This document shows, piece by piece, positions 37,144 to 46,887 of a stretch of DNA of 64,000 nucleotides. The notes under the pieces were generated by a model, which had not been told where the DNA came from, ran no database searches, and saw only the letters and a list, made by a program, of their open reading frames with translations. The DNA lies in assembly GCF_051535215.1 (NCBI RefSeq), contig NZ_JBPPLY010000008.1, positions 1 through 64,000 of the forward strand, read 5' to 3'. Origin of the DNA: Nitrobacter sp051535215. GTDB taxonomy: Bacteria; Pseudomonadota; Alphaproteobacteria; Rhizobiales; Xanthobacteraceae. Position 1 is the first letter of the stretch, and every line of letters begins with the position of its first letter. The position numbers were made by a program, and so were the translations under genes.

Positions 37144-37569
37144 ATGGACACTTCCGCGATCGCCGCGGCACTGCTGCATTCGGCCGCGGACGCGGTGATC
37201 GCCACCGATCGCGATGGTACGATCACGTTCTGGAATCCCGGCGCGGTCAGGATCTTCGGCCATGGCGCCGATGAGGCGGTCGGCAGTTCGCTCGACCTCA
37301 TCATTCCGGAAAGCCTGCGCGCCCGGCACTGGGCCGGATACCGCGACGTGATGCGGACGGGGCAAAGCCGCTACAGCGGCGGCGACGTGCTTGCCGTTCC
37401 CGCGCTTCACAAGGACGGCCGACGCATCTCGCTCGAATTCACCATCGTGCCGGTGAAAGATGCCGCCGGCCGCATCACCGGGCTGGTGTCGACGCTGCGC
37501 GATGTCACCGCCCGCTTCGAGGAGATCCGCGAACTGCGCCGCAAGTGCGCCGCGTCTGACGCGCGGTAA
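37144..37569 (+). CDS. Single-domain PAS sensor protein
   Basis: A 141-residue cytoplasmic protein made of one PAS domain (about 8-125: DAVIATDRDGTITFWNPGAVRIFG through GLVSTLRDVTARF) and a short charged C-terminal helix. No kinase, cyclase or DNA-binding domain is attached. Residues 59-73 (RARHWAGYRDVMRTG) resemble the region of FixL that holds the haem-ligating histidine, with His62 in the equivalent place. Many non-haem PAS proteins also carry this pattern. It begins 14 bp after metH and is probably cotranscribed. Its output partner is unknown. Confidence 0.8.
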   Translation: MDTSAIAAALLHSAADAVIATDRDGTITFWNPGAVRIFGHGADEAVGSSLDLIIPESLRARHWAGYRDVMRTGQSRYSGGDVLAVPALHKDGRRISLEFTIVPVKDAAGRITGLVSTLRDVTARFEEIRELRRKCAASDAR

Positions 37570-37581
37570 CATCCACGTCCA

Positions 37582-38292
37582 TCAACTCAACCAGCTCACT
37601 TGTCCGGTGGCGACATCATGCATGGCCGCCGCGACGCGCAACTCGCCTTTCGCCGCCAGCGCCTTCAGGATCGGGCTCCGCTTTGTGAGCGCCGCCACGG
37701 CCATGCGCGCATTGGTCTCGGCCACCGCCTGGACAAAGGCGTCGTTTTTCGACGAAGGCTTGCCGTCGGCCTTGCTGGCCGAGACCGCAGGCCGGATATG
37801 GGCGAGCACCCCTGTCAGATGACCGAGCTTGACGCCGTCGATCGCGCCCTTGATCGCACCGCAACTGGAATGTCCGAGCACCACGATGGCGCGCGCCCCG
37901 GAGACCTGGGTGGCGAACTCCAGACTGCCTATGATGTCATCGTTGATGAAGTTGCCTGCGATGCGGGCGCAGAACACGTCGCCGATGCGCTGGTCGAACA
38001 CCAGTTCGGGCGGCACCCGCGAATCGATGCAGCCGACGATGGCCGCAAATGGTGCCTGCTTCTTCGCGGTTTCGCGAACCTGAGCGATCAGATCGCAGTT
38101 GACCGTCGCGCCGGTGACGAAACGATTGTTGCCGGCCTTGAGTCGCGCGATCGCCTCGTCGGGACTGATGTGCTGCTGCCGGTCCGGCGTGAACACCGCG
38201 CATTCCGCAGGATCGGCGCGCGCGCTTCCCACTGAGGCGCCGGTAAACAGGGCAAGCGAAGCACACTGACAGAACATACGGCGGTTCAGCAT
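37582..38292 (-). CDS. Exported beta-class carbonic anhydrase
   Basis: A 236-residue protein that interconverts CO2 and bicarbonate. All beta-class zinc-site residues are present: Cys88 and Asp90 in the CIDSRVPPE motif, His141 and Cys144 in GHSSCGA. An N-terminal leader with twin arginines (LNRRMFCQCASLALFTGA then SARA) suggests export, probably by Tat, so the enzyme would work in the periplasm. ATG 38292 is used; the frame continues upstream to 38337 without sense. It is convergent with the PAS gene, 12 bp apart. Confidence 0.9.
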   Translation of the reverse strand: MLNRRMFCQCASLALFTGASVGSARADPAECAVFTPDRQQHISPDEAIARLKAGNNRFVTGATVNCDLIAQVRETAKKQAPFAAIVGCIDSRVPPELVFDQRIGDVFCARIAGNFINDDIIGSLEFATQVSGARAIVVLGHSSCGAIKGAIDGVKLGHLTGVLAHIRPAVSASKADGKPSSKNDAFVQAVAETNARMAVAALTKRSPILKALAAKGELRVAAAMHDVATGQVSWLS

Positions 38293-38480
38293 TGGAAATC
38301 TCCTTTCAGGACCGGCACCTTCATCGGCACGACGCACTCGATATGGCGCGCCACAAGACCTGATGGTATCGCAGCTTGCTTAATGATGCGTCCAAAGGGT
38401 CGTTCAAGCTGCGCCGATTCCCCGTCGCCGACCCCAAGAACGCGGCAGTTTGGAAATCGGCGCAATGCGAGCCGTGAGAT

Positions 38481-39986
<1,506 letters not shown>

Positions 39987-40187
39987 GACGGTTTCCCCGG
40001 AAGTGACATGCGGAAATCGCCGGCCAAGCAAGCGGATTGCGCCTCAGCGGTCAAGCTGGGTGCCGCCATTTTGATTCACGCTTCCGCTCGCGAAAGGGTA
40101 AGATGCCGGGACATTCGACCCAATCATGGCGACGGAACACATCGCGCGTCCGCTGCCAATCACCGTTCAACAACCGAAAGACCTTCG

Positions 40188-40610
40188 ATGAGACTGGTAA
40201 AGATCATACTGGCTGGCTTCGCGCTGACCTTCATCGGTGCGACGGCGCACGCTCAGAAAACACCCGCGATCAAGGAAACGCCACCGCCGCCGGGGACGCA
40301 TAAAGGGCTGGTGACGGTCGTCGACCGGCTCAACGGCACGATCGCGATTCGGGCGGAGCCGGATGCCGTGAAAGATGCAGCGAAGACTCCGGATGCCGCA
40401 AAAGCTCCGGATGGCGCAAAAGCAGAGGGAGAAAAGGTAGAGGCACCGAAAGCCGAGGCGACGAAACCGGAGGCGAAAGCCGAAGGCCCGACCGAGCAGT
40501 ACAAGATCGATGCCAAATTATCCGAGACCGTGCATGCCGGCGACAAGGTGAAGTACTCGGTCAGCGAAAGCGGCGACCCCAAAACCATTACAAAGATCGA
40601 TACTGAGTAA
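40188..40610 (+). CDS. Small exported CusF-like protein with low-complexity insert
   Basis: A 140-residue protein with a signal peptide (MRLVKIILAGFALTFIGATAHA). The mature part has two conserved-looking segments, THKGLVTVVDRLNGTIAIRAEP and AGDKVKYSVSESGDPKTITKI, which together resemble the small beta-barrel of CusF-type periplasmic metal-binding proteins. Between them lies a stretch of about 45 residues rich in Ala, Lys, Pro and Glu with DAAK/DGAK repeats. The Met/His copper ligands of true CusF are not obvious, so metal binding is uncertain. No efflux genes are nearby. Confidence 0.65.
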   Translation: MRLVKIILAGFALTFIGATAHAQKTPAIKETPPPPGTHKGLVTVVDRLNGTIAIRAEPDAVKDAAKTPDAAKAPDGAKAEGEKVEAPKAEATKPEAKAEGPTEQYKIDAKLSETVHAGDKVKYSVSESGDPKTITKIDTE

Positions 40611-40662
40611 GGTTCGACGCGCCGCGTGATGCTCCCTGCGGAGTGAAACCACCGAAAGATCA

Positions 40663-40712
40663 ACCGTCATTCCGGACGCCGCGCCTGCGGCGATCCGGAA
40701 GCCGTTCATTCT
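40663..40712. repeat. Short CGTCATTCCGG-type palindromic fragment
   Basis: CGTCATTCCGGACGCC and a GCCGCGCCTGCGGC hairpin followed by GATCCGGAAGCC form nested palindromes between the CusF-like gene and the convergent thiolase gene. The opening resembles the repeat in front of metH. It may act as a terminator for one or both genes. Confidence 0.4.
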
Positions 40713-40745
40713 TTCGGGATTCAGAGTCCTCGCCTCCGCGATTTA

Positions 40746-41930
40746 CTACACCACCTCGAACAACCCGGCCGCGCCCATGCCGCCGCCGACGCACATGGTA
40801 ACGACGGCATATTTCGCCTTGCGACGGCGTCCCTCGATCAACGCGTGGCCGGCAAGCCGCGCGCCCGACATGCCGTAGGGATGGCCGACCGAAATCGCAC
40901 CGCCGTCGACGTTCAGTTTCTGCGGATCGATGCCGAGCCTGTCACGGCAATAGATCACCTGCACCGCGAACGCCTCATTCAATTCCCACAAGTCGATGTC
41001 ATCGACGGTGAGGCCGTGGCGCTTGAGCAGGCGCGGCACCGCGAATACCGGGCCGATGCCCATTTCATCGGGCTCGCAGCCGGCTGCGACGAAACCGCGG
41101 AAGATACCGAGCGGTTTCAGATTGCGCTTGGCCGCCTTCTTGTCGCTCATGACGACGGCGGCGCTGGCGCCGTCCGACAGTTGGCTGGCATTTCCAGCGG
41201 TGATCGTGAAACCCTCGCCGCGCACCGGCTTGAGGTTGGCCAGACCTTGCGCCGTGGTATCCGGACGCGGACCTTCATCCTGCGACAGCGTCACATCCCT
41301 GTAAGAAACCTGCCTGGTCTCCTTGTCGACGACCGCCATCCTGGTCGGGATCGGCGCCAGCTCATCCTTGAACCTGCCGGCCTGCTGCGCCGAAGCCGTG
41401 CGGCGCTGGCTTTCCAGCGCGTATTCGTCCTGCGCCTCGCGCGGAATACCGTAGCGCTTCGCCACCACTTCGGCGGTGTCGATCATCGGCATGTAGACCT
41501 CGCCCTTGATCTCGAGCAGCGCCGGATCCTCGAAATGAAAGGTGTTGGCGTGTTCGTTCTGCACCAGGCTGATCGACTCGCCACCGCCGCCGACGGCGAT
41601 CTCCACGCCATCGAACAGGACCGAACGCGCGGCCAGCGCGATCGCCTGAAGGCCGGAGGCGCACTGGCGATCGATGGTGGCGCCGGCGACGGTCACGGGA
41701 AGTCCGGCACGAAGCAGCGCCTTGCGGGCAATATTGCCTCCGGTCGCACCTTGCTGCAGGGCCACGCCCATCACCACGTCCTCGATCTCTTTTGGATCGA
41801 GCCTGGCGCGGGCAACGGCCTCGCCGATCGCATGTCCGAGCAGAGTCGCCCCCTCGGTGGCATTAAGCGCGCCGCGATAGGCCTTGCCGATCGGCGTGCG
41901 GGCGGTGGAAACAATCACGGCTTCGGTCAC
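40746..41930 (-). CDS. Acetyl-CoA acyltransferase (thiolase)
   Basis: A 394-residue thiolase that cleaves 3-ketoacyl-CoA with CoA, the last step of beta-oxidation. The nucleophile Cys90 is in DRQCASGLQAI. NEAFAVQ, the GHPYGMSGAR histidine and the second cysteine in CVGGGMGAAG are all intact. The GTG start at 41930 has AGGAG about 7 bp upstream. It follows the multifunctional gene by 43 bp and forms an operon with it. Sequence style fits the PimB/FadA-type thiolases of Rhodopseudomonas and relatives; the chain-length preference cannot be read from sequence. Confidence 0.93.
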   Translation of the reverse strand: MTEAVIVSTARTPIGKAYRGALNATEGATLLGHAIGEAVARARLDPKEIEDVVMGVALQQGATGGNIARKALLRAGLPVTVAGATIDRQCASGLQAIALAARSVLFDGVEIAVGGGGESISLVQNEHANTFHFEDPALLEIKGEVYMPMIDTAEVVAKRYGIPREAQDEYALESQRRTASAQQAGRFKDELAPIPTRMAVVDKETRQVSYRDVTLSQDEGPRPDTTAQGLANLKPVRGEGFTITAGNASQLSDGASAAVVMSDKKAAKRNLKPLGIFRGFVAAGCEPDEMGIGPVFAVPRLLKRHGLTVDDIDLWELNEAFAVQVIYCRDRLGIDPQKLNVDGGAISVGHPYGMSGARLAGHALIEGRRRKAKYAVVTMCVGGGMGAAGLFEVV

Positions 41931-41973
41931 GGCGATCTCCTGTCAACCTTGTGGGCTCTTATTGCGGATATCA

Positions 41974-44067
41974 TCACGGCATCTTCCTGTCGGCCAGCGA
42001 GGCGAAGGTCCCGCCTTCGGCCGCGAGGCGCCTGAGCAGCGGCGCGGGCCCAAGCGACGGATCATTGGTGGCGCTGGCATAAAACGCCAGACGATCGGCG
42101 ATGTATTTCAGGCCGATCCGGTCGGCATCATACATCGGGCCGCCGCGATAGACCGGCCAGCCGTAACCGTAGAGCCAGACCACATCGACGTCGCCCGGAC
42201 GCGCCGCGATACGCTCCTCGAGAATGCGCGCGCCCTCGTTGACCATCGGGAAATTCATGCGCTCCAGAATCTCGTCATCGCCGATGGCGCGCCGCTTCAA
42301 GCCAAGCCGCGCGCAGGTATCGAGGATCAACCTTTCGACCTCCGGATCCGGCAGCGGCGCGCGCGATCCGCTCTCATACCTGTAATAGCCTTTGCCGGTC
42401 TTCTGTCCGAACCGACCGGCTTCGCACAGCGCGTCGGCGATTTCCGACGTGATGCCGCGATCCTTGCGCGAGCGCCAGCCGATATCGAGCCCGGCGAGAT
42501 CGAGCATCGCGAACGGCCCCATCGGCATCCCGAAGCGGGTAACGACGGCATCGACCTGCTGCGGCAGCGCGCCCTCAAACAGCAGCTTGTCCGCCTCGGC
42601 AATGCGGGCGGCTAGCATGCGGTTACCCACGAAGCCGTCGCAGACGCCGACGACCACCGGCACCTTGCCGATGCGCCTGGCGACAGCAACCGCCGTCATC
42701 AGCACGTCCGGCGCGGTCTTCGCACCGCGGACGATCTCGCACAGCCGCATGACGTTGGCCGGCGAAAAGAAGTGCATGCCGAGCACGTCCTGCGGCCGCT
42801 TGGTGACCGACGCAATCTCGTTGATGTCGAGATAAGAGGTGTTGGAAGCCAGCACAGCCCCCGGTTTGGCATGCGTGTCGAGCGCGGCGAACACCTCCTT
42901 CTTCACCGCCATGGTCTCGAACACCGCCTCGATGACGAGATCCGCGCCCCCGATATGTTCGAGGCCGACCGCGCCGCTGACGAGACCCATGCGCCTTGCG
43001 GGCTCGTCCGCCGCGATGCCGCCGCGCGCCGCGCTCGCCTCGAAGTTTTTTCGCATGACGCCGAGACCGCGCTGCAACGGCTCGTCGGCCGTCTCGATCA
43101 AAGTGACCGGAATGCCGGCGCTGACGAAGGACATCGCGATGCCGCCGCCCATGGTGCCGGCCCCGATGACGGCGACGCGCTCGACCTTGCGCGGTCTAGT
43201 CCCTTCGGGAACGCCGGCGACCTTTGCAGCCTCGCGCTCGGCGAAAAAGGCATGGCGCTGCGCCTTCGACTGGTCGCCGTTCATCAGCTTGAGAAAAAGC
43301 TCGCGCTCTTTCTTCAGCGCCTCGTCGAACGGCGTATCGAGCGAAAGGCCGACGGCATCGGCGGCCGCGAACGGCGCCTCCAGGCCCCGCGAGCGTCTGG
43401 TCATCTTCGCCACCACGTCGGTGAAGATCGAACGATCCGCCTTCGCCGCCTCGAGCTTGCTGTCCTCGTCGCGCAGCCGCCGCAGCGGACGATTCTCCGC
43501 CAGCACTTTACGCGCGAATGCCTCGCCGCCAGCCGCGGGCTCTTCGACCATCGCGTCGATCAGCCCCTGCTCAAGCGCTTCGGCGGCCGAAATCGGCTCG
43601 CCGCCCACGATCATCCTGACTGCAAGCTCGGGACCCACGGCGCGAGGCAGCCGCTGGGTGCCACCGGCCCCGGGCAGCAGGCCGAGTTTCACCTCGGGCA
43701 GGCCGAGCTTCGCCTCCTTCACGGCAACGCGGAAGTGGCATCCGAGCGCGACCTCAAGCCCGCCGCCGAGCGCGGTGCCATGGATCGCGGCAACGGTCGG
43801 CTTCGGAGAGTTCTCAAGCGCCGCAATCACCTCGGCGAGCGCCGGCGGTTGATGCGGCTTGCCGAACTCGGTGATGTCGGCGCCGGCAATGAAGGTCCGC
43901 CCCGCGCTTCTCAGCACGATCGCCTTCACCGCGGAATCGGCGACTGCTGTCTGCACAACTTGCAAAACTCCGCGGCGAACCGCCGCACTCAATGCGTTGA
44001 CCGGAGGATTGTCGACCGTAACGACGGCGATCTCGCCACGACGCTCAAGTTCGACCACTTCGCTCAC
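41974..44067 (-). CDS. Multifunctional enoyl-CoA hydratase / 3-hydroxyacyl-CoA dehydrogenase
   Basis: A 697-residue FadB/FadJ/PimF-type enzyme. Residues about 1-190 form the enoyl-CoA hydratase/isomerase (AGADITEF, GTALGGGLEVALGCHFRVA). From about 300 comes the NAD-binding dehydrogenase (VAVIGAGTMGGGIAMSFVSA), followed by MHFFSPANVMRLCEIV and the C-terminal dehydrogenase domains (KTGKGYYRY, YGYGWPVYRGGPM). It carries out the middle two steps of beta-oxidation. It starts with GTG at 44067 and precedes the thiolase. It is divergent from the liv transporter operon across a 337-bp control region with a palindrome. Confidence 0.94.
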   Translation of the reverse strand: MSEVVELERRGEIAVVTVDNPPVNALSAAVRRGVLQVVQTAVADSAVKAIVLRSAGRTFIAGADITEFGKPHQPPALAEVIAALENSPKPTVAAIHGTALGGGLEVALGCHFRVAVKEAKLGLPEVKLGLLPGAGGTQRLPRAVGPELAVRMIVGGEPISAAEALEQGLIDAMVEEPAAGGEAFARKVLAENRPLRRLRDEDSKLEAAKADRSIFTDVVAKMTRRSRGLEAPFAAADAVGLSLDTPFDEALKKERELFLKLMNGDQSKAQRHAFFAEREAAKVAGVPEGTRPRKVERVAVIGAGTMGGGIAMSFVSAGIPVTLIETADEPLQRGLGVMRKNFEASAARGGIAADEPARRMGLVSGAVGLEHIGGADLVIEAVFETMAVKKEVFAALDTHAKPGAVLASNTSYLDINEIASVTKRPQDVLGMHFFSPANVMRLCEIVRGAKTAPDVLMTAVAVARRIGKVPVVVGVCDGFVGNRMLAARIAEADKLLFEGALPQQVDAVVTRFGMPMGPFAMLDLAGLDIGWRSRKDRGITSEIADALCEAGRFGQKTGKGYYRYESGSRAPLPDPEVERLILDTCARLGLKRRAIGDDEILERMNFPMVNEGARILEERIAARPGDVDVVWLYGYGWPVYRGGPMYDADRIGLKYIADRLAFYASATNDPSLGPAPLLRRLAAEGGTFASLADRKMP

Positions 44068-44404
44068 GACGGTGTCCCCGGGAATTCCGAATGAGTTCGC
44101 GAGCGGATGCGTTTGTTCTTACGCTCACGGGCCTTGACGCGCTGCTTCATTTCATCCCAATGACGGCCCGCTTGGCAATCGGAAAACGCCGAGTCTTTCT
44201 CGGGCGACGCGGCGCCGGACCGAGCGGAAGGAAGCCCTTAACCATTTGCAGGACGTCGGCTTCCAGCACTTACGAACGATCGTTTGCGTCACGATATTGA
44301 ACCTCGGCGCGCGCCAATGGTAATGAATTCAAAGCCGTGCTGGATCGCAGCGCCACATTCAAAAACCGAGACCAGAGAACTGATAGCAGGAGGCGGTTTC
44401 GCGT
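44068..44404. other. Divergent control region between the fad and liv genes
   Basis: 337 bp with no convincing gene. It holds the palindrome at 44273-44286 (separate entry) and a good AGGAGG at 44388-44393 serving livG. Promoters for both directions must be here. Confidence 0.5.
44273..44286. promoter_or_regulatory. Palindromic operator-like site in the fad-liv divergent region
   Basis: CGAACGATCGTTTG contains the perfect 10-bp palindrome AACGATCGTT. On the other strand it reads CAAACGATCGTTCG, close to the C/GAAAC-N4-GTTTG/C pattern of TetR-type fatty-acid regulators such as PsrA. It is about 120 bp before livG and 200 bp before the hydratase/dehydrogenase gene. Regulator identity is inferred. 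Confidence 0.45.
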
Positions 44405-45289
44405 GTGGCCGAGGGGATCAGGCAGAATATCCGGATCGCGTCGAAAGGCGCCGGTCCGCCTCCGGAGCCTTGCGCGCCATGCGGGTTGCCCATGACCGAG
44501 GATCGATTCGCACGGAGCCATGAACCTTTGCTCTCGGTTCGCGACCTCGGTGTCGCATTTGGCGGTATCGTCGCGCTGAGCGGCGTTTCTTTCGACATCC
44601 AGCAGGGGCATATTCTCGGCTTGATCGGCCCGAACGGCGCAGGCAAGACCACGCTGTTCAATTGCCTGAGCCGACTCTATCGGCCGAGCAACGGCGACAT
44701 TCTGATGGAGGGCGTGAGCATTCTCACCCGGCCTCCCCACCGCATCGCGGAGATCGGCATCAGCCGCACGTTCCAGAATGTTGCGCTGTTTCCCAATCTG
44801 TCGGTGATCGACAACGTCCGGGTCGGAACGCATTCGCGCAGCAATGGCAACATCGTCAGCGATTCGCTGAAGCTCGGCCGGGTCCGTCGCCGGGAGGCCG
44901 CGCTGGATCGCAAGGCCGACGAGATTCTCGGATATCTGGGTCTGAGCGACGTGGCGCACGCCGTAGCCGCGGAATTGCCGTTCGTTACGCAGAAGCGGGT
45001 CGAACTGGCTCGCGCGCTGGCGGCGGAGCCGAAGATCCTGCTGCTCGATGAGCCCGCCGGCGGGCTCAATCACGACGAGGTTCACGGGCTCAGCGAGTTG
45101 ATCCGCCGCATCCGCGACGAACGCGCTATGACCGTGCTGCTGGTCGAACATCACATGGGGCTCGTGATGTCGATCGCCGACCATGTGGTCGCGCTCAATT
45201 TCGGCAGGAAGATCGCTGAGGGAACGCCATCGCAGGTTCAGTCCGATCCGCAAGTGATCGAGGCCTATCTCGGGCGCAGCGACCGATGA
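44405..45289 (+). CDS. livG: Branched-chain-type ABC transporter ATPase LivG
   Basis: A cytoplasmic ATPase of the HAAT/Liv family. Walker A GPNGAGKTT, the long LivG helix region (RTFQNVALFPNLSVIDNV), a signature replaced by LPFVTQKRVELARAL, and Walker B ILLLDEPAGGLNHDE are visible. The GTG at 44405 has AGGAGG 11 bp upstream but adds a 29-residue proline/cysteine-rich extension not expected in LivG. ATG 44492 gives the usual N-terminus but has no clear ribosome-binding site. Note that the usual LSGGQ motif is altered. The stop overlaps livF by 4 bp. Confidence 0.85.
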   Translation: MAEGIRQNIRIASKGAGPPPEPCAPCGLPMTEDRFARSHEPLLSVRDLGVAFGGIVALSGVSFDIQQGHILGLIGPNGAGKTTLFNCLSRLYRPSNGDILMEGVSILTRPPHRIAEIGISRTFQNVALFPNLSVIDNVRVGTHSRSNGNIVSDSLKLGRVRRREAALDRKADEILGYLGLSDVAHAVAAELPFVTQKRVELARALAAEPKILLLDEPAGGLNHDEVHGLSELIRRIRDERAMTVLLVEHHMGLVMSIADHVVALNFGRKIAEGTPSQVQSDPQVIEAYLGRSDR

Positions 45290-45999
45290 CCGCGATGCTC
45301 GATGTCAGCGATCTTCGAGCCTGGTACGGTCAGGCGCAGGCGCTGCGCGGCCTCGAATTCCGTCTCGGTGAAGGCGGCGTGACGGCGTTGCTCGGCGCCA
45401 ACGGCGCCGGCAAGACCACAGTGCTGCGCGCGATCTGCAACATGGTGCGAACGACGGGAACGATCGCGTTCGAAGGCAGATCGCTCGAAGGCCTGTCGAC
45501 TGCGAACATCGTCCGCCTCGGCATCGCGCATGTGCCACAGGGACGCGGCACCTTCACCACCATGACGGTCGAGGAAAATTTGCAGCTCGGCGCGATCTCG
45601 CGATCCGACAGGCGCGGCATCATCAGCGACACCGAGCGGATGTACAGCCATTTCCCTGTTCTCAGGGAACGCCGCAGACAGCAGGCGGGAACGCTATCGG
45701 GCGGCGAGCAGCAAATGCTTGCGGTCGCCCGCGCGCTGATGCTGCGTCCGCGCCTGCTTCTGCTCGACGAACCGTCATTCGGCCTCGCGCCGCTTGTGGT
45801 GCGCGACGTGTTCGGGATTCTCGGCAAGATCAACCGCGAGGACAAGGTCACTATCCTCGTGGTCGAGCAGAATGCGCAGCTCGCACTGCAACTCGCCGAT
45901 ACCGCCTACGTCATCGAAACCGGACGCATCGTCATGTCCGGCAGCGCCGCGGACATCGCGAACAACGAAGACGTCCGTAAATCCTATCTGGGATATTGA
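45286..45999 (+). CDS. livF: Branched-chain-type ABC transporter ATPase LivF
   Basis: A 237-residue second ATPase of the Liv-type importer. Walker A GANGAGKTT, Q-loop HVPQGRGTFTTMTVEENL, signature LSGGEQQMLAVARAL and Walker B LLLDEPSFGLAP are all intact. The ATG overlaps the livG stop (ATGA). It is followed 9 bp later by livH. It forms an ATPase heterodimer with LivG and drives LivHM. Confidence 0.94.
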   Translation: MTAMLDVSDLRAWYGQAQALRGLEFRLGEGGVTALLGANGAGKTTVLRAICNMVRTTGTIAFEGRSLEGLSTANIVRLGIAHVPQGRGTFTTMTVEENLQLGAISRSDRRGIISDTERMYSHFPVLRERRRQQAGTLSGGEQQMLAVARALMLRPRLLLLDEPSFGLAPLVVRDVFGILGKINREDKVTILVVEQNAQLALQLADTAYVIETGRIVMSGSAADIANNEDVRKSYLGY

Positions 46000-46008
46000 G
46001 AAACCATT

Positions 46009-46887
46009 ATGGAGCTGCTGGGCAATCAGATTCTGGCGGGCATCGCCACCGGCGCGATCTATGCCTGCATGGCGCTGGCTCTGGTGATGATCTACCAGGC
46101 GATCGGCCAACTGAACTTCGCCCAGGGCGAAATGGCCATGTTCTCGACGTTCATGGCCTGGCAGATGATCCATTGGGGAGCACCCTATTGGGCGGCGTTC
46201 GTGCTGACGCTGATGCTGTCGTTCGCGGGCGGAGTCGTGATCGAGCGACTGTTGTTCAGGCCGCTGGCGAAAGCGCCCATCCTGACCAATCTCGCAGGCT
46301 TCCTCGCGCTGTTTGCGATTATCAACAGTGCCGCCGGATTGATCTGGGACTTCACCATCAAGCCCTTTCCATCCCCGTTCGGGTCGTCGCCATTTCTTGG
46401 CAGCAGGCTTGTCTCCACGCATCAGGCCGGCATGATCGGCGTGATCCTGCTGGTACTGGCGGTCCTGCTCGTGTTCTTCCGTTTCACGCGAATAGGCCTT
46501 GCGATGCGGGCCGCAGCGGTGCAGCCCGAATCCGCGCGGCTGGTCGGCATCGATACGAGCCGGATGATCGCGCTCGGCTGGGGAATGGCGGCTGCGATCG
46601 GCGCCGTCGCCGGAATGCTGATCGCACCGGTGGTGTTCCTGGATCCGAACATGATGGGCGGCGTACTGATCTACGGCTTTGCCGCGGCCGTGCTCGGCGG
46701 CCTCTCCAGCCCGCTCGGCGCCGTCGTCGGTGGCTTCCTTGTCGGCATCATCGAGAACCTGGTCGGAACCTACGTTCCCGGCGTCGGCAATGAGCTGAAG
46801 CTGCCGATCGCGCTGGCGCTGATCGTCATCGTTCTGGTGGTCAAACCGTCGGGCCTGTTCGGGCGTCAGGAGATCAAGCGGGTATGA
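46009..46887 (+). CDS. livH: Branched-chain-type ABC transporter permease LivH
   Basis: A 292-residue inner-membrane permease with about eight hydrophobic segments. Family features are the opening ILAGIATGAIYACMALALVMIYQ, the LNFAQGEMAMFSTF segment, and the RAAAVQPESARLVGIDTSRM coupling loop. The stop overlaps the livM start (ATGA at 46884). The substrate cannot be read from the permease. Liv-type systems in this bacterial group also carry aromatic acids, dicarboxylates and short-chain acyl compounds. Confidence 0.93.
   Translation: MELLGNQILAGIATGAIYACMALALVMIYQAIGQLNFAQGEMAMFSTFMAWQMIHWGAPYWAAFVLTLMLSFAGGVVIERLLFRPLAKAPILTNLAGFLALFAIINSAAGLIWDFTIKPFPSPFGSSPFLGSRLVSTHQAGMIGVILLVLAVLLVFFRFTRIGLAMRAAAVQPESARLVGIDTSRMIALGWGMAAAIGAVAGMLIAPVVFLDPNMMGGVLIYGFAAAVLGGLSSPLGAVVGGFLVGIIENLVGTYVPGVGNELKLPIALALIVIVLVVKPSGLFGRQEIKRV

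Noticed and set aside
42772..44094. 440-codon plus-strand frame
   Set aside because: Antisense to the hydratase/dehydrogenase gene; no recognisable domain.
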